From: Hysterangium stoloniferum
Taxonomy: Eukaryota > Basidiomycota > Agaricomycetes > Hysterangiales > Hysterangiaceae
Length of the DNA: 64,000 nucleotides
Direction of reading: 5' to 3'
Assembly: GCA_015178975.1 (NCBI GenBank)
Contig: WHVD01000018.1
Coordinates: forward strand, 722,001 to 786,000
Position 1 is the stretch's first letter. The number at the start of each line of letters is the position of its first letter. Both the position numbers and the translations under genes were made by a program. The notes beneath the pieces are model-generated. The model worked only from the letters and a program-made list of their open reading frames with translations, did no database searches and was not told where the DNA came from. This document shows, in pieces, positions 22,201 through 34,949 of this stretch.

Positions 22201-25200
22201 TGTGGTCAAGACATCTAGTGGTCAAAACACCCTAGAATGTTTTTAAATCCAGTCGTCCGGGCTCCAATATCGTATGACAGTTAGAACTGACACTGATGCA
22301 CCTAAAAGAAATGTGATGATATGTTGCCTATCAACCGGCTTGCTATGGTCCTGTCTCCGCCGTATGTTGTGGAGCACTTGTGTATCATTAACCCTAATGA
22401 GTGCACAAGGCAAATAAAATACCCTCTTACTCATTACGTTAGTTTGAATTGGCTGGTCTGACGACGACAGGCGTTGAACCCACAATTAGCAGGAGAAAAC
22501 CACATGAGAGTTGCCTTAAGCTTGTTCTCCAAGACTGAGGGAGCTGAATTAGTAGTGATCGGATCTGTAATCTCGTAACCATTTATTGATGTGGAATGGA
22601 TGCAGCCTTCAAAATGTACTGTATATAGTCATAAGAACCACGGTGTATTTTGATCAATGCCTGCATAACGTACAATTCCTGAGTCAACCTTCCGGGAGCT
22701 TCAAGGATGCTCTTCTCGTGGGGCGTTCTGCAGGAAGGGGAACTGATAGCTAAGCTAAAGGGTTACAAACTATTACTAGACTAATTGAGCTTTTTCTAAT
22801 CTATTCGGGCGACATCTTCAAAATTGTAGAAAGCTAATCGTCGTCGATGGTCAAAGATGTCTCATGCCATTATGAAAACATATGAAATATATCTGCCGGA
22901 ACATATCTGCTGGAAGATAAGATGTTATTAGTCCTTCGAATGGTGTTGTAATTCCCGGGTCGGGTTATAGCGATTGGGGTCTTAGATTGGGCGTTGTGTC
23001 ATTTTGCAGATATTTCAATGAACCTATGGGGAGCTGAAAATACTCAATCAAATAACTAGTAATATCTCAGCGTCAGCTCTTAATGGAAGAACTATAGATA
23101 AATATTCACTCTTGACAGTAGTTAACCAAAGAGAATCCTTCAGACTTTTCCGTGTAACAGGGCCAAGGTGACTCCTGGATCCAGTCTGGTTCGGAAGAGA
23201 AAGATGCTCAACCACAGGCTCTCCTGAACCTTTTATTTTGTACTCTTGAATGGTCTCAAATAAATATACTGTAGGTGGAAAGCGTTTTTGGCTGGTAACA
23301 GAGGATGCCTCCGACATACAAGGCTCATTTCGGAAGGGTTCTGTTTGGCAATCGCCTTGAGAAATAATAAGTACAAAATGACAAAAATGGTACACAGTCG
23401 TCGTCAAGATACAATGTAACTGAACATTCCACATTTGCAAGCGTTACTTCATGACAAAGTCATATCAATACGACGACTTACAGACATCAAGGAGGGTGTA
23501 AGTCATAGGGAGATATCGATAGATTGTGATCTTTGATAAATTGCATGACATGTGGTGAGTAGCACTTCCCTATTTCCCTTGGGCTAATCCAAACGTAACA
23601 ATTCATCCAGTTCATGGCTGACGTCACAGGAGGATCTATATAGGTGTATCTAGTATGCCATTGAGGTCAGGCGTGAGGTGTATAATTAAGATACTGCAAC
23701 GTACCTCTTATACACTGGTTGACCTTCAAAAGTGATTACCTCTAATTAAGCAGGAGGCAGATTATTCCACGCCTTGTATTCACAAAAGGGTGCATCTGCG
23801 GGTCCAGACTTAATAATAGAGAAACACCGCGTCTTCTGCAAGAGCTTCCTCGAGCTCCTCATTATGGATGTTTCCCAGCACTTGGAATGGACCTACTTCT
23901 CTAGAATATGACTTTGACATGTATCTTATGTCACCCAGAGCAATGGGAACATCACTTTGGACAAGTGCCTTACAAGGTCCTAACCACTGATGGGTAAATA
24001 ATGATATTCCAACTTGTTCAACCATCATATAATGATCATTATCAACAATCGCCTGTATGCTGGTAGTAGTATCTTACATCCAAAAAAGGGATCCGGCCAA
24101 GAATCCGCATACAATGTCGACGCCCGGCTGAGGTTCACTGGGATTCTGGTCAGCGTTGGATGTTTTGTTCGTGCTCTAGACCTACAAGTCAGATATGATA
24201 TCAATTTGACCATATCCAATCTCAGGATCCAGCTGCAATGAGATATTCAGCATACAATGCCCATATATAATGAAAATAGTAGACACTGCATCTGGTATTC
24301 CTTCGGTTAATTCCCCACTATATAAGTGACTCTTGAATTAGCGCCTAGTGCGCTGTAAGTTTGTTACTAGGAATATACCCAAGCCTGCATGCAACCGTCA
24401 AGTTGTTATGACAGTTACTAGCACAGTCATTTGAATGACCAGTCTGTAACCAAACACCCTTGGAGCATGACGCTGCAAGAAATGCTTCTGTTTACATAAT
24501 ATATGGCGCCCACGATGTGGTCTCACACAACGGCGGCGCTCAAAAATCCAAAGAGGTGGTATTTCTGCGGCTAAAAACGCCCACAACTGCTGTACTACTT
24601 AAACTTAAGAAGTGATAAGAAATTTGTTATAGAATTCGAATTCCGATTCCGGCTTAATTACAAGGTCTAAAAGCGCCAGGCCTCTTCACTACACCTTGCT
24701 CGCACCCATTTGGGGTCGCCGCGGCGATTAAACAACCAACCCTAGGGGCAGTCAGCATTGATTTTATCTTCGGGGAGGGCATGTAATGTGTACAACGTTG
24801 CATATTGTGACTATTGTAGGCTGCTGTGACATTGCTGGATTTGCGGGGAAATCCGGGATGGCCACGAGGCCTATAAGTGTATGGAATGAATATTTGACCC
24901 AGACTTAAGGCTTGTGGAACTTTCCTCGGTGGCAGTTTGATGCGTAGCTAATTGTAGCTATGGAAGGTAAACGCTATACTGTCTGGATCTGAAATAGACT
25001 TGAGAAAGAACGACACATACACAACAGGGTTGCTCTCTTATAACTCTCGCGCACTGTCGAATTTTGAAAAATAGCCTCTCCCCCTGTCACTGGGCGAATG
25101 ACTGAATTAACAATTGAGCAGCCATAGCGCTCAGTGCCAATTTCAAATCATCCAATTTAATTATTGTTACTTAAACCAGTCCACAAACGCCCAATAAGAA

Positions 25201-25240
25201 GACCACTCCTACGACTCGTTCCAACTTCGTACCATAGATA
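22201..25240. other. Mostly non-coding; two unassigned minus-strand ORFs
   Basis: ORFs at 23048-23356 (EYKIKGSGEPVVEHLSL) and 23810-24028 (DVPIALGDIRYMSKSYS) have natural-looking composition and could be exons of one decayed minus-strand gene, but I find no family and no convincing chain of splice sites. The rest of the 3 kb shows nothing. The last 200 bp before 25241 probably hold the promoter of the NACHT gene. Confidence 0.3.
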
Positions 25241-28071
25241 ATGGCAGCTCTAGCAGTCCTCTACACTGTCGCAGCCGTTTATGTAGCACGTGCCACAATT
25301 TTATCCCTTTTCCATCGAATCAATAGTCTCGCGTTATTGTCTTTTTTATTTCTCACCCACCAACTATCTAATCTGCCGATTTCCGCTGATACCATTCCCT
25401 TTTATATCCTTGATTTTGCAATATTTGTACTATGCGTTGCTCTATCACCTGCGCAAGTGCTCCTCTTCCGCCGCGAAGCCCCAGATCGAAAGAAAACAGC
25501 CATTACGACCTATCGCCCGAATGGCAATAGTCCGAGCCCAGACGGACATTCTGAGAATACTATTGACGTCGAGTTTGTGCTCTCTTTGCCTTGCTTCGTC
25601 ATTTCTATAGTAGACTAATCGTCTCGTTTCCTTGATAGTATTGTCGCCGTTCATGGCCTTGCATCAAACCCTGAAACAACTTGGGAATCACGCAAACCAT
25701 CCCAAAGTCCCAGCGTTCCTGGTACTACTGCCGCCGCCGCTCATGACCCCTCATCGAACCCTGAAATAACGCCCAAATTGTCGTGGCTCCGCGACGTCCT
25801 GCCAAACGATATTTTAAATGCTCGTATCATGAATTTCAGCCACAATACAGCGTGGCAAGGGAATTCGCTCAGCAAATCGTTGCACGATCACGCAGATGAT
25901 TTACTTCGCGCGCTCGAGTGGGAGCGTCGGACACCGGAGGTAGGCAGTAGTCTAGGGACGTTATCACTTAATATGTTCAAAAGCACTTCATATGCAGGCA
26001 AAACGTCGCCCTCTTATCTTTATTGGCCACAGCTTTGGGGGTCTAATCATCAAGCAGGTAAGGATCATGTCTTGCAATGGTGATTGTATCTATTAACAGA
26101 ACAAGGCCTTATTAAATGCGAGCCGAGAAGAAGACAACAATATCCGCAAACTAGTGCAAGGGTTTATTTTTCTAGGCACACCGCACAAAGGCGCCCGGGT
26201 TACCTGGATCGGAAAACTTATCTCTGTTTTCGGTTTCTGGAACGGGTCAAGCACTACTCTGCTTGAGGATCTCGAGAGCGGATCCCCCACAAATTGGAAA
26301 ATGCACCAGGAGTTTACGACCTTTCTAACAAGAGAAGGTTGCGGGCTTACACATACTTTGTGCGTTTTCGAGGCCGTACAAGAATCATTCTACGGCATAT
26401 CAATTACGCATGTGAGTCGCTACGGGTTTATATGAAATAGGCAGACCCTTACACAATTTGGCTTCAGGTGGTAGACAAGGAATCGGCAGTCATAGACGGG
26501 TCACTAAATATCGGATTTGTCGAAAAGCATCGCGGGATCCAGAAATTATCTCAGAAGGATGATAACTACAATGCTATTCTTCTCACGTTGACAAGATGGG
26601 TACAGGAAGTCGCAGACAGCAGTCTTAGTAAGTGTCCGCAGTACGGCTTTAGATATCCATCGGATCGGGGTTAATGAATTTATTTTTGATAGAAAGACAG
26701 GCGGAAATGGCTCTGGAGAAGACGCAGGAAGAAAAAGGTGAGACCCTCTAGTGTAGGAATGGCTGCCTAGTGCTAATCTTTGTACAAGACTGTCTAAAGT
26801 CTCTATCTTTTTCTCAGATGTATTCACGAAGCCATGACATTAACGCCAAACGGCCTGGGAATCGCACGTGGATATTGGACCATGACGACTACAAGCGATG
26901 GTTTGACGGCCAGCGGGGCTTGCTGTGGATCAGAGGAAAGCCAGGAGCAGGAAAATCTACGGCACTGAATAATGCTTTTCAGACCGCTAAGGCAGCACAC
27001 CGCAAGGAAGTTGTAGCTTCATTCTTCTTCTTTCGTCGGGGTGATCCCACCCAGAACAGTCTTGTTAGTCTGTTCCGGTCTCTTTTGCACCAAATATTGG
27101 ATAAGGATCGCACCGCGCTCGCACAACTCACTGAGAAATACAAGAACAAGCGTACGATTCATGCTGGGGAAGTGACCTGGCATGAGGACGAATTGAAGGA
27201 TTTCATGCAAACCATCATTACAGACGGCTCAGCAGCACGGTCGATCCGAATATACGTGGACGCACTTGACGAAGCGGCTGAAAACGTTGCTTCTACTGTG
27301 GTGTCTTACTTTCGGCCCCTGACTGTTGGTGCTAATTTGAGCATATGCTTCACCTGCCGACATTACCCTCCTTTAGCTTGGGACAATGAGCTGACAATCC
27401 TCGCCGAGGAGGAAAATTGTGCAGATATAGAAACCTATGTCCGGGAGAACTTAGAACATGAACTGAATGACGAAAACCAAGCCCAGGAACTCATCACGCT
27501 AATCACAACAAGAGCTAGCGGTATCTTCCTATGGGTATTTCTCGTTGTCCGTGAAATCACCGAGTTTCTTCGCGTCGGCAAAACCAAACAGGAGATTACA
27601 GAAATGGTTCAAAAATTACCACTCGGGTTGGGTGCCCTTTATGAGGAAATTCTGGAGAAAATAACAGAGAGGAAGCAATCACTGCATTTAATCCAATGGA
27701 TATGCTTTGCGCAAAGGCCGTTATCATTAGGAGAATTGCGTGCTGTCATGAGCGCCGATGCCGACTCTCCACTCCCTTCAGACTCAGATGAACAGATGAA
27801 GAAAAGGTTGACGAGCCTTTCGGGGGGACTTATCGAAGTCGGGGAAGAAAACAACGTGCGATTTATTCATCAGTCTGTCCCCGATTATTTACTTAGACGC
27901 GGAGTCGACGAAGAGAAAGGAGAGGAAACAGCCGACTCGGGGACTGAACGCCTTAAGAGCGGATTTGAAATCCTTGAGAGAGTTGAAAGCTTTGACAGTG
28001 ATAAAACGGCCAGTCGTGCTCACTTGCGGCTAGCGAAATCTTGCCTTAACTATCTCCACAAGAAGGTGTAG
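25241..28071 (+). CDS. STAND protein: alpha/beta-hydrolase plus NACHT NTPase
   Basis: Fungal NLR-like architecture. A first exon (25241 to about 25583) encodes two or three hydrophobic segments. A serine-hydrolase domain follows: IVAVHGLAS; the nucleophile elbow IGHSFGGLIIKQ; and FIFLGTPHKGAR, as in SesB/DUF676-like lipases. Then comes the NACHT segment: SFSQMYSRSHDI, Walker A GKPGAGKST (26935-26961), Walker B RIYVDALDEA near 27250, an FTCRHYP sensor-like strand, and a winged-helix region ending RFIHQSVPDYL. It stops at 28069-28071, about 80 codons later, with none of the ANK, TPR or WD repeats usual in this class, so the gene may be naturally short or truncated. The exon 1/2 join is unclear: the best reading (ENTID then IVAVHGL) is one base out of phase with the visible AG acceptor. 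Relatives act in programmed cell death and non-self recognition; that role here is inference. Confidence 0.8.
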
Positions 28072-28178
28072 TTCAAGCTTTAGTGCAACCAACCTAGTTA
28101 TGACGAGTTCACTTGAGAAGACAATAACTGTGTAGATACGAGTCACCATTAATTACTGTTGAATAAGAAATCTAATAG

Positions 28179-28372
28179 TGTTGTAACTGTCTTGTATATA
28201 GAATAACGGACTGACGATGGTAGGCTCATTTATATACATTTTCTCGATTACTTAGGTGCTGGGGGTGTCAGGGACCTATGCCCAAGAACACAGGCTGGAA
28301 TAACCTTTTTTCTCAGGTCATATTACCCCTAATCGGGAAAAGCAGCGGCGGTGTTTTCCTTACTTTCCAACA
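28179..28372 (-). mobile_element. Solo or partial LTR, same family as 28815-29041
   Basis: On the minus strand it starts TGTTGGAAAG at 28372 and follows the LTR of the neighbouring element (CACCG, CTGCTTTTCCCGAT, CCCCAGCACCTA, GAGAAAATGTATATAAATGAG) with many substitutions. I see no matching 5-bp duplication at its edges. It is older and more diverged than the intact element. Confidence 0.65.
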
Positions 28373-28809
28373 ATTATCCACGGAACGGGAGAAATGTCAA
28401 TAGATTATAAACCTTGACTAGAATGTGCTTTACCCTCAGAAGGTGTCTTCAGCAAGCTGTGACCCTTTACTCTTCAACTCTTAGTAATTTGGCCCTCTGG
28501 TTGTAAGGGTAACCCCTGCTGCCTGTGGTACTCACACTAGGCTAGCAGGAGGGAATCCAAAGATATATTAGAACTAATACATATACAAATAACTACCTAA
28601 TTCACCTAGCAGGAGGGAATCCACAGAGAAACAGTCTAAGGAATTCCTCCTGCAAGGTGTGACCCATAGGCACCCAGTAGTCTAAAAATAACTCTACCTA
28701 ATACAGAACAGGGGCCTTTCCCAAATGGAACACTAATGCTGTGAGCTTCTAAGTTGATCACCTACTCCTCAGAGCCATGTATTAACCAGAGTAGTTGATA
28801 TCCACAAGG
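28373..28809. other. Non-coding with a short duplicated block
   Basis: The string 'tagcaggagggaatccaa/c' occurs at about 28543 and 28606. No gene was seen. Confidence 0.4.
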
Positions 28810-30410
28810 AGAGGTGTTGGAAGGTGAAGAAAACACCGTTCTGCTTTTCCCGATCAGGGGGCAATATGAGCTGAGACATAAAGGTTCTTCCACCCTTTGT
28901 TCTCGGGCATTTCACCCCGACTCCCCCAGTGCCTACATAATTGAGAAAATGTATATAAATGAGGCAACTACTGTATAGTTACGTAGTAGTCTGTTATACT
29001 TATCCATGACTCCCTCATAATATGGGTCTTGAATTCTAACAGGTTATGGGCCCCAGCTCGTGCCATATAACCAAGTCTCGAAACACTGTCCAATTGTGTT
29101 TTCAAGTCTCAAGACCCACCTTCCACTTTCTGCACAGGTTGTATTCATCTTCGAAATACTCTTCGCAATATTTTCTTTAGGGCTCATTGTTCTTACAATG
29201 GTACTGATCACCCCATTATTTTTGGTTGAACCTGGGGACAATTCCACCACAACAATAATCATTCGAAAACACATTTATCACGTCTATCATAATTCTATTC
29301 AACACAACTACATCATTTCCCTCCAACCTCATTTTTTTTGGTCTACCCTACTAGCTTTTTTTTAAGCGGCAGTATTGCACAATCTATATCTCTCGATGAC
29401 TCATTGATTCGAGGACTGGATGCCGCCGTTCAACGATCGACAACTCATATATGTAACGTCTCTGAAATCACGCGACAGTGTGAGGAGGAGTGTTGAGCAT
29501 CAAGACACCACAGTCGCGTCAACCATCCTTATCGTCTCAGCACTGTCCCTAATTGCGTCTGTCCACCAATTTCTAAATTCTGCCCACATCACCTCGTCAT
29601 TTCACTGTCACCTCTGACCGAAACTATTTGGTTCTACCTTACACCACCATCCTTTTGTGTCATCTACTCCACTGTTCTACAGTCTCCATCACATTGGTTC
29701 CTATCATATAATGGCCACGACACTTATCTTATCTGTCCCTTTGCATGGCTGTGGTGGCAACAGGAAGAGTAGTGCAGTGAGGAGGAGTGAGAAGAGAACA
29801 CCGCACCATGGATGGAAGCGGCGCCCCTTTGTTTAGGTTACGACGCTCAGCAATCATCTATTCAGCATACCATGGAGCCTGAGCCGTTCATGGACTTACT
29901 ATTCTTAGCCTGGCACGTAGTCGCATCCGCTTCATTGTCTCATCGTCACCACATGTTTTGACAGCGTCTGCGCTCAATGTGCTAACTTTGTCACCTTATC
30001 TGGCCTATCCAATCGGCGATGCAAGGACGTCTGCTATCACGACAGCGTCCATTTCAAACACTACCCACAACATTACGATGCATAAACGTCGTTTTATTAT
30101 CGCCTCTGTGCGAATTTTTAGTGTGCCAATACGCACCATCATCTTACATCGCCTCTGAGCACAATTTTACAAACATTACGATGGATAAACGTCGCTTCAT
30201 TATCACCTCTGTGCGAATTTTTAGTGTGCTAATACACACCATCATCTTATATCGCCTCTGAGCATAATTTTCACCGTCATTTTTCTGTCAGCTATATTTT
30301 CTTGGAACTGCCTGTTCCAAAGTCTACCGCAACCACTCCTCAATAGGAACTAGGTAATTTCTGGGACAAAATTTATGGCAAAAATTTATAGAGCTTAAAC
30401 TTGAATTCTT

Positions 30411-30640
30411 TCGGAACCGCCTGTTTCAAGTTGATCGCGACCACCTCTGTCTGGCCGGTGACGAAACTTATGGCAATATAGCTCATTTTTATGGAACTGC
30501 CTGTTCCAAGTTGACCGCGACCACCTCTGTCTGGCCGGTGACGAAACTTACGGCAATATAGCTCAATTTTTTATGGAACCGCTTGTTCCAAGTCCACCGC
30601 ACCCACCTTTGTGTGACCATTTCGGCGACAAAATTTATGG
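30411..30640 (+). repeat. Three ~85-bp tandem copies inside the LTR element
   Basis: Units share 'ggaaccgcctgttccaag', 'cgaccacctctgtctggccg' and 'acggcaatatagctc' with a few substitutions. They lie in the non-coding interior. Related single motifs occur at 30300-30370. A second short duplication (gcctctgtgcgaatttttag) is at 30102 and 30207. Confidence 0.75.
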
Positions 30641-31602
30641 CACAATTTATTGAGTATAAAACTCATATTTCATTTCCTCGACATTCAATCCTTCTATTTT
30701 TTGACAGGCGTATGCATAATCAGGAAACAACAATCTATGCCAGCTTAATGGCACATTTATAGGGCGTATGTATAATCAAGAGGCAATACCACTTTTCAGA
30801 CCAAGACCTTAATACTGTAACAGGGCAGGAAGCTTCGACATCTTGCCTTATGAATTTATTTTAGGCCAAATCTGACTCTGGAATACCTTCAATAATCTAC
30901 TACTTTTTATTACTTGTCTAGCAATGCGTCGGTCCTTATACAAGACCTACACGGGCCGAAGAGGAGAATTTTGGACCTACGTTATACAACCCAGCAAGCT
31001 CTATTTTGGACCTACGATATATGACCCAGAAAGCTTTATTTTGGACCCACGTTATACGACCCAAAATTCACTTCAAATTTTGTACCCTCGTCGGCGCACC
31101 AAAGCTATGCGATTCAAGGAGGAGAATTTCAGTCCTGTCATTACATCGACGTTCGTACAGACCTATGCCAGTCGAGGAGGAGAATCTAGTCCTACATTAT
31201 GCGACTCAGAAAGCTTGTCTGGCCGATGACTGCTACACCTTTCGTGACCCGACAAAGCAGATAAAAAAGGGAAAACTCAACTTTTATTATCACGACTATT
31301 TCGTGGTGTATCAAGTCCTACAACTAAAGTTATCATTTTCTTTTTGGGGGGCAGCATTCAGGCTTACTAGTTTCAAAAAAGAATGGACTGGAGAGTTTGA
31401 AGTGGATCATGGCCAGCTACCATTCACGACTTGAATTCACTTTCAATTCCGATCACAACCACCCCCGCAGCACATTGGATCCTATGTATCACAATCTCAC
31501 TTTCCGAAGTGTGGTGGCAATTTCCCCAAATTTATTATCATCCATTCCATTATCTCAACTTCCTTCGACATTCACATCTCACTCAATATACTGAAACCAT
31601 CC

Positions 31603-31677
31603 ATGACCGACATATTCACGAAGGCCCTGGAAGGTCCACAATCCATGGGACTACGAAGACTACTTGGTCTACAATAA
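31603..31677 (+). pseudogene. Copia RNase H C-terminal remnant
   Basis: Reads MTDIFTKALEGP then LRRLLGL and a TAA, the end of Ty1/copia polyproteins (ADIFTKxL motif). It stops 32 bp before the 3' LTR, the expected place. No upstream RNase H motifs are readable, so it is a relic that identifies the element's origin. Confidence 0.75.
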
Positions 31678-32178
31678 GACAGCGGTAGAAAAGCATCGGT
31701 GAGGAGGAGTGTTGGAAGGTGAAGAAAACACCGTTCTGCTTTTCCCGATCAGGAGGCAATATGAGCTGAGACATAAAGGTTCTTCCGCCCTTTGTTCTCG
31801 GGCATTTCACCCCGACTCCCCCAGCACCTACAAAATCGAGAAAACATATATAAATGAGGCAACTACTGTATAGTTACGTAGTAGTCTGTTATACTTATCC
31901 ATGACTCCCTCATAATATGGGTCTTGAATTCTAACAAGAGGGAAAGTGGTGAAAGGCATGGAGTTGGATTGTGGACTTGGGACTTCAATAAGATGAGAAA
32001 ATGGTACTCCATACAGTCTGTGACAGAGGGTCCCCTGGCACTGGTCAATTTAGCTAAGTGTTGATCCTTGCTTCTATCATACTATCCACTCTGTTTGAAA
32101 TACCAGAGCACCCTAACAGTTTGTGCAAGGGCACAATACATACATAAGTTGAAGCCAAGCTCCACTACATTTATAGAG

Positions 32179-33033
32179 TGTTAGGACCAGAAAACCCACC
32201 AGGCTCCAGACCCCATCCTATATGCACCCGACTCTCTATACCAGGTCCCAGTTACCTGGAAAACCCACTGGGCTCTGGACACTGCCTTATAAGTACCTGA
32301 CTCATGCATCAGTCATCAGACAACCCACTGGGCCCCACACTTGTCAAACCAACCTATGCCCAACTCTGCCGGGACCCACACACTTCAAACCTGTCTATGT
32401 CTGACTTCATTTTCATGCACCAGTCACCAGACTCTGCCCAGGCAACCCATCAGCTCTCTAACTGAGCCCTGCTCCCATTATAGTCAAATGACCTATCATG
32501 TTTCAGACTCCACCTCCATTCCATTCCATCCCTAACACCTAATTTGGTGTTTACTTATCTCGTTTCATGATTACTTGTTTGGATCTCATTATTACCGGAT
32601 TTGGCATTGCATACATTCTACAGTCTATATGTATAAACTAGCTAATATTGTACATACAATCTGATCAGAAAATCAACTAAGTTTTCAGACTAAGTCCTCC
32701 CCCAGTTACTTAGCACATACCCACTCCATCCCCATCTCACAATGCTATCAACCTTGTCTGAGCCTGTGGGCTTTCCAACTAGGTCCCCACTCCATCCCCA
32801 TCTCTCATATCACAATGCTCACTATTGACCTCATTGGAGCCTGTGGGCTTCCCGACTGGTCTTTTGACCTATCAACCCTCAACCTATCAATTACACCCAG
32901 ACTTCCTGGGTTTTCCATCCACCTGTTTGAAATTGGATGCTACAATCTCGCAAGGGCACAGCCTATAAGCTGAAGCCAAGCCCTACTGGATTATCCATGG
33001 GTTTCTCTGCTAAGCTCTGTACGACCCTTAACA
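32179..33033 (+). repeat. Gypsy-type LTR, copy B
   Basis: Begins TGTTAGGACC and ends CCCTTAACA (TG...CA). It shares the 'cctaatttggtgtttac' segment and the genomic 'attactggatttgg' tract with copies A, C and D. It is separated by 15 bp from copy C in the same orientation. No coding region lies between the two. Confidence 0.6.
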
Positions 33034-33048
33034 TACATAGAGTCAGAC

Positions 33049-33944
33049 TGTTACAACTGGACAATCCCACCAGACTCTGGGCACTAACCTGTACGCCATC
33101 ACGCCCTACACGCACCAATTGTCTGTTTATAGGATTTCCTGCCTGGACTCCATTATGTCAAGACTTGTTAGGTTCGACCTCATTACAACACATATCAGTC
33201 ACCGGACTTCCCCTGGACTCCATCTCTGTCTATGTCCATCTTCGTCCCACGCATCAGTCACCAGACCCCGCTCAGAATCCCGTCACTGCTCTAATCAAGC
33301 CCTGTTCCCGTTTTAGTCAAATGACCTGTCACGATTTAGGACTCCACTCCCGCTCCATTTCCCGTTATGGGTTATGCTTTGTCACGATTCGGACTCCGCT
33401 CCATTCCGTCCTGTTCCTAACACCAATTTGGTGTTTATTATTCCCGTTTTATGTTTTGTTAGTTTCGTTTCATTATTACTGGATTTGGTATGTCATTCAC
33501 TCCATGGTCTATATAAACTGGCAGATGTTGTACATACAAATCCAGTCAGAAAATTAGCTTAGATTCCCCCCAGTAATCTAATAACATTTTCCGCTCTAAA
33601 ACCCTACTTGATTCACACTGCTTGCACTAGTCGGAGCCCACGGCTCTGGTGCATCTATCTCTCTCAACTATCTCAACTCACAACCCACGACCTCCGACCT
33701 ACGACCTACGACTCACAAACCCCGCCTGGACTCCCCGGGATTCCTGTCTGCCTGTTTGAAATTGGACAACATGATCTAGCGAGGGTGCAGCCTATAAGCT
33801 GAAGCCAAGTCCTACCGGATATCCCGCGGGTTTCTCCGGAGACCCATCCTGTGTGTGTATCCTAACACAGACCTCCTGACTAGTACAATCTCTATCAGCC
33901 CCCCTGACTTAGAGCCTTCTCCTCTTTCCACTTAGATCTTAACA
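33049..33944 (+). repeat. Gypsy-type LTR, copy C
   Basis: Begins TGTTACAACTGG, the same start as copy D at 61731 read on the minus strand, and ends GATCTTAACA. Length is about 896 bp. Two adjacent same-strand LTRs without an interior could come from LTR-LTR recombination or nested solo insertions. Confidence 0.6.
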
Positions 33945-34069
33945 GTTCAGAAAGGGATAACTGTTCAGGGATTGGGATTCACTCTTGGGAAACAAATGAC
34001 CATTGGGAACTGAATGACTCTTGGGACACAAAAATCAGAAAATCAGTTGATCTTACTGGAATTGATTTA

Positions 34070-34330
34070 GAATTGATACAGCATTGATGAAGCATTGATG
34101 GAGTATTAATGGAGTGTTGATAGAACATTAATAGAGCTCACTGCCCTCCTTCTTCTGCTAGCCAACCTTTGATTGAGAAGAGCATTGATTGAAATTGATG
34201 AGCATGGATAGAGTGTGGATAGAGTATTGATACAGTGGAGATAGAGCATTAATTGAGCACTGATTGAGAATTGTTTCAGTATTGTTTGAGCATCAATGAC
34301 AATTGATTGAGAATTGATAGAGCATGGATA
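34070..34330 (-). repeat. Degenerate repeat leading into the minisatellite
   Basis: Irregular repeats of 'gattgagcattgat', 'gagtattgat' and 'ggatagagcat' type, apparently an older, diverged edge of the 21-bp array to the right. No gene. Confidence 0.7.
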
Positions 34331-34915
34331 GAGCATGGATTGAGTATGGATGAGTATGGATCAAGAATGGATGAGTATGGATTGAGTATGGATGAGTATG
34401 GATTGAGAATGGATTGAGAATGGATTGAGAATGGATTGAGAATGGATTGAGAATGGATTGAGAATGGATGAGTATGGATTGAGAATGGATGAGTATGGAT
34501 TGAGTATGGATGAGTATGGATTGAGAATGGATGAGTATGGATTGAGTATGGATGAGTATGGATTGAGAATGGATGAGTATGGATTGAGAATGGATGAGTA
34601 TGGATTGAGAATGGATGAGTATGGATTGAGAATGGATGAGTATGGATTGAGAATGGATGAGTATGGATTGAGTATGGATGAGTATGGATTGAGAATGGAT
34701 GAGTATGGATTGAGAATGTATGAGTATGGATTGAGAATGGATGAGTATGGATTGAGTATGGATGAGTATGGATTGAGAATGGATGAGTATGGATTGAGAA
34801 TGGATGAGTATGGATTGAGAATGGATGAGTATGGATTGAGAATGGATGAGTATGGATTGAGAATGGATGAGTATGGATTGAGAATGGATGAGCATGGATT
34901 GAGAATGGATGGAGC
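34331..34915. repeat. 21-bp minisatellite, about 25 copies
   Basis: Unit: atggatgagtatggattgag plus one base, with minor variants (agtatg/agaatg) and a shorter 12-bp sub-period at 34390-34460. The 21-bp unit equals seven codons, so frames are open on both strands (for example MDEYGLR on plus, SILNPYS on minus). No splice context or conserved flank suggests translation. Confidence 0.9.
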
Positions 34916-34949
34916 TTTGATGGAGCATGGATAGAGCATTAATAGAAAA

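Larger units (their letters stand above)
28810..31941 (+). mobile_element. LTR retrotransposon with intact ends, mostly non-coding (Ty1/copia-derived)
   Basis: Two 227-bp direct LTRs, 28815-29041 and 31710-31936, both starting TGTTGG and ending CTAACA, are flanked by a perfect 5-bp target duplication AGAGG (28810-28814 and 31937-31941). The LTRs differ at about eight positions, seven of them transitions. The 2.67-kb interior has no intact gag or pol. A copia RNase H C-terminus survives next to the 3' LTR (31603-31677). The size and lack of coding capacity suggest a non-autonomous derivative moved by a related autonomous copia element. Confidence 0.9.

Noticed and set aside
29060..29365. Hydrophobic ORF just after the 5' LTR (possible membrane protein)
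   Set aside because: Lies in the non-coding interior of the LTR element, with no start context or splice pattern.
34331..34915. CRISPR-like array
   Set aside because: The array is contiguous with no unique spacers, and the genome is eukaryotic.
34293..34939. Long repetitive ORFs in the 21-bp minisatellite
   Set aside because: Seven-codon period keeps several frames open at once; no gene context.
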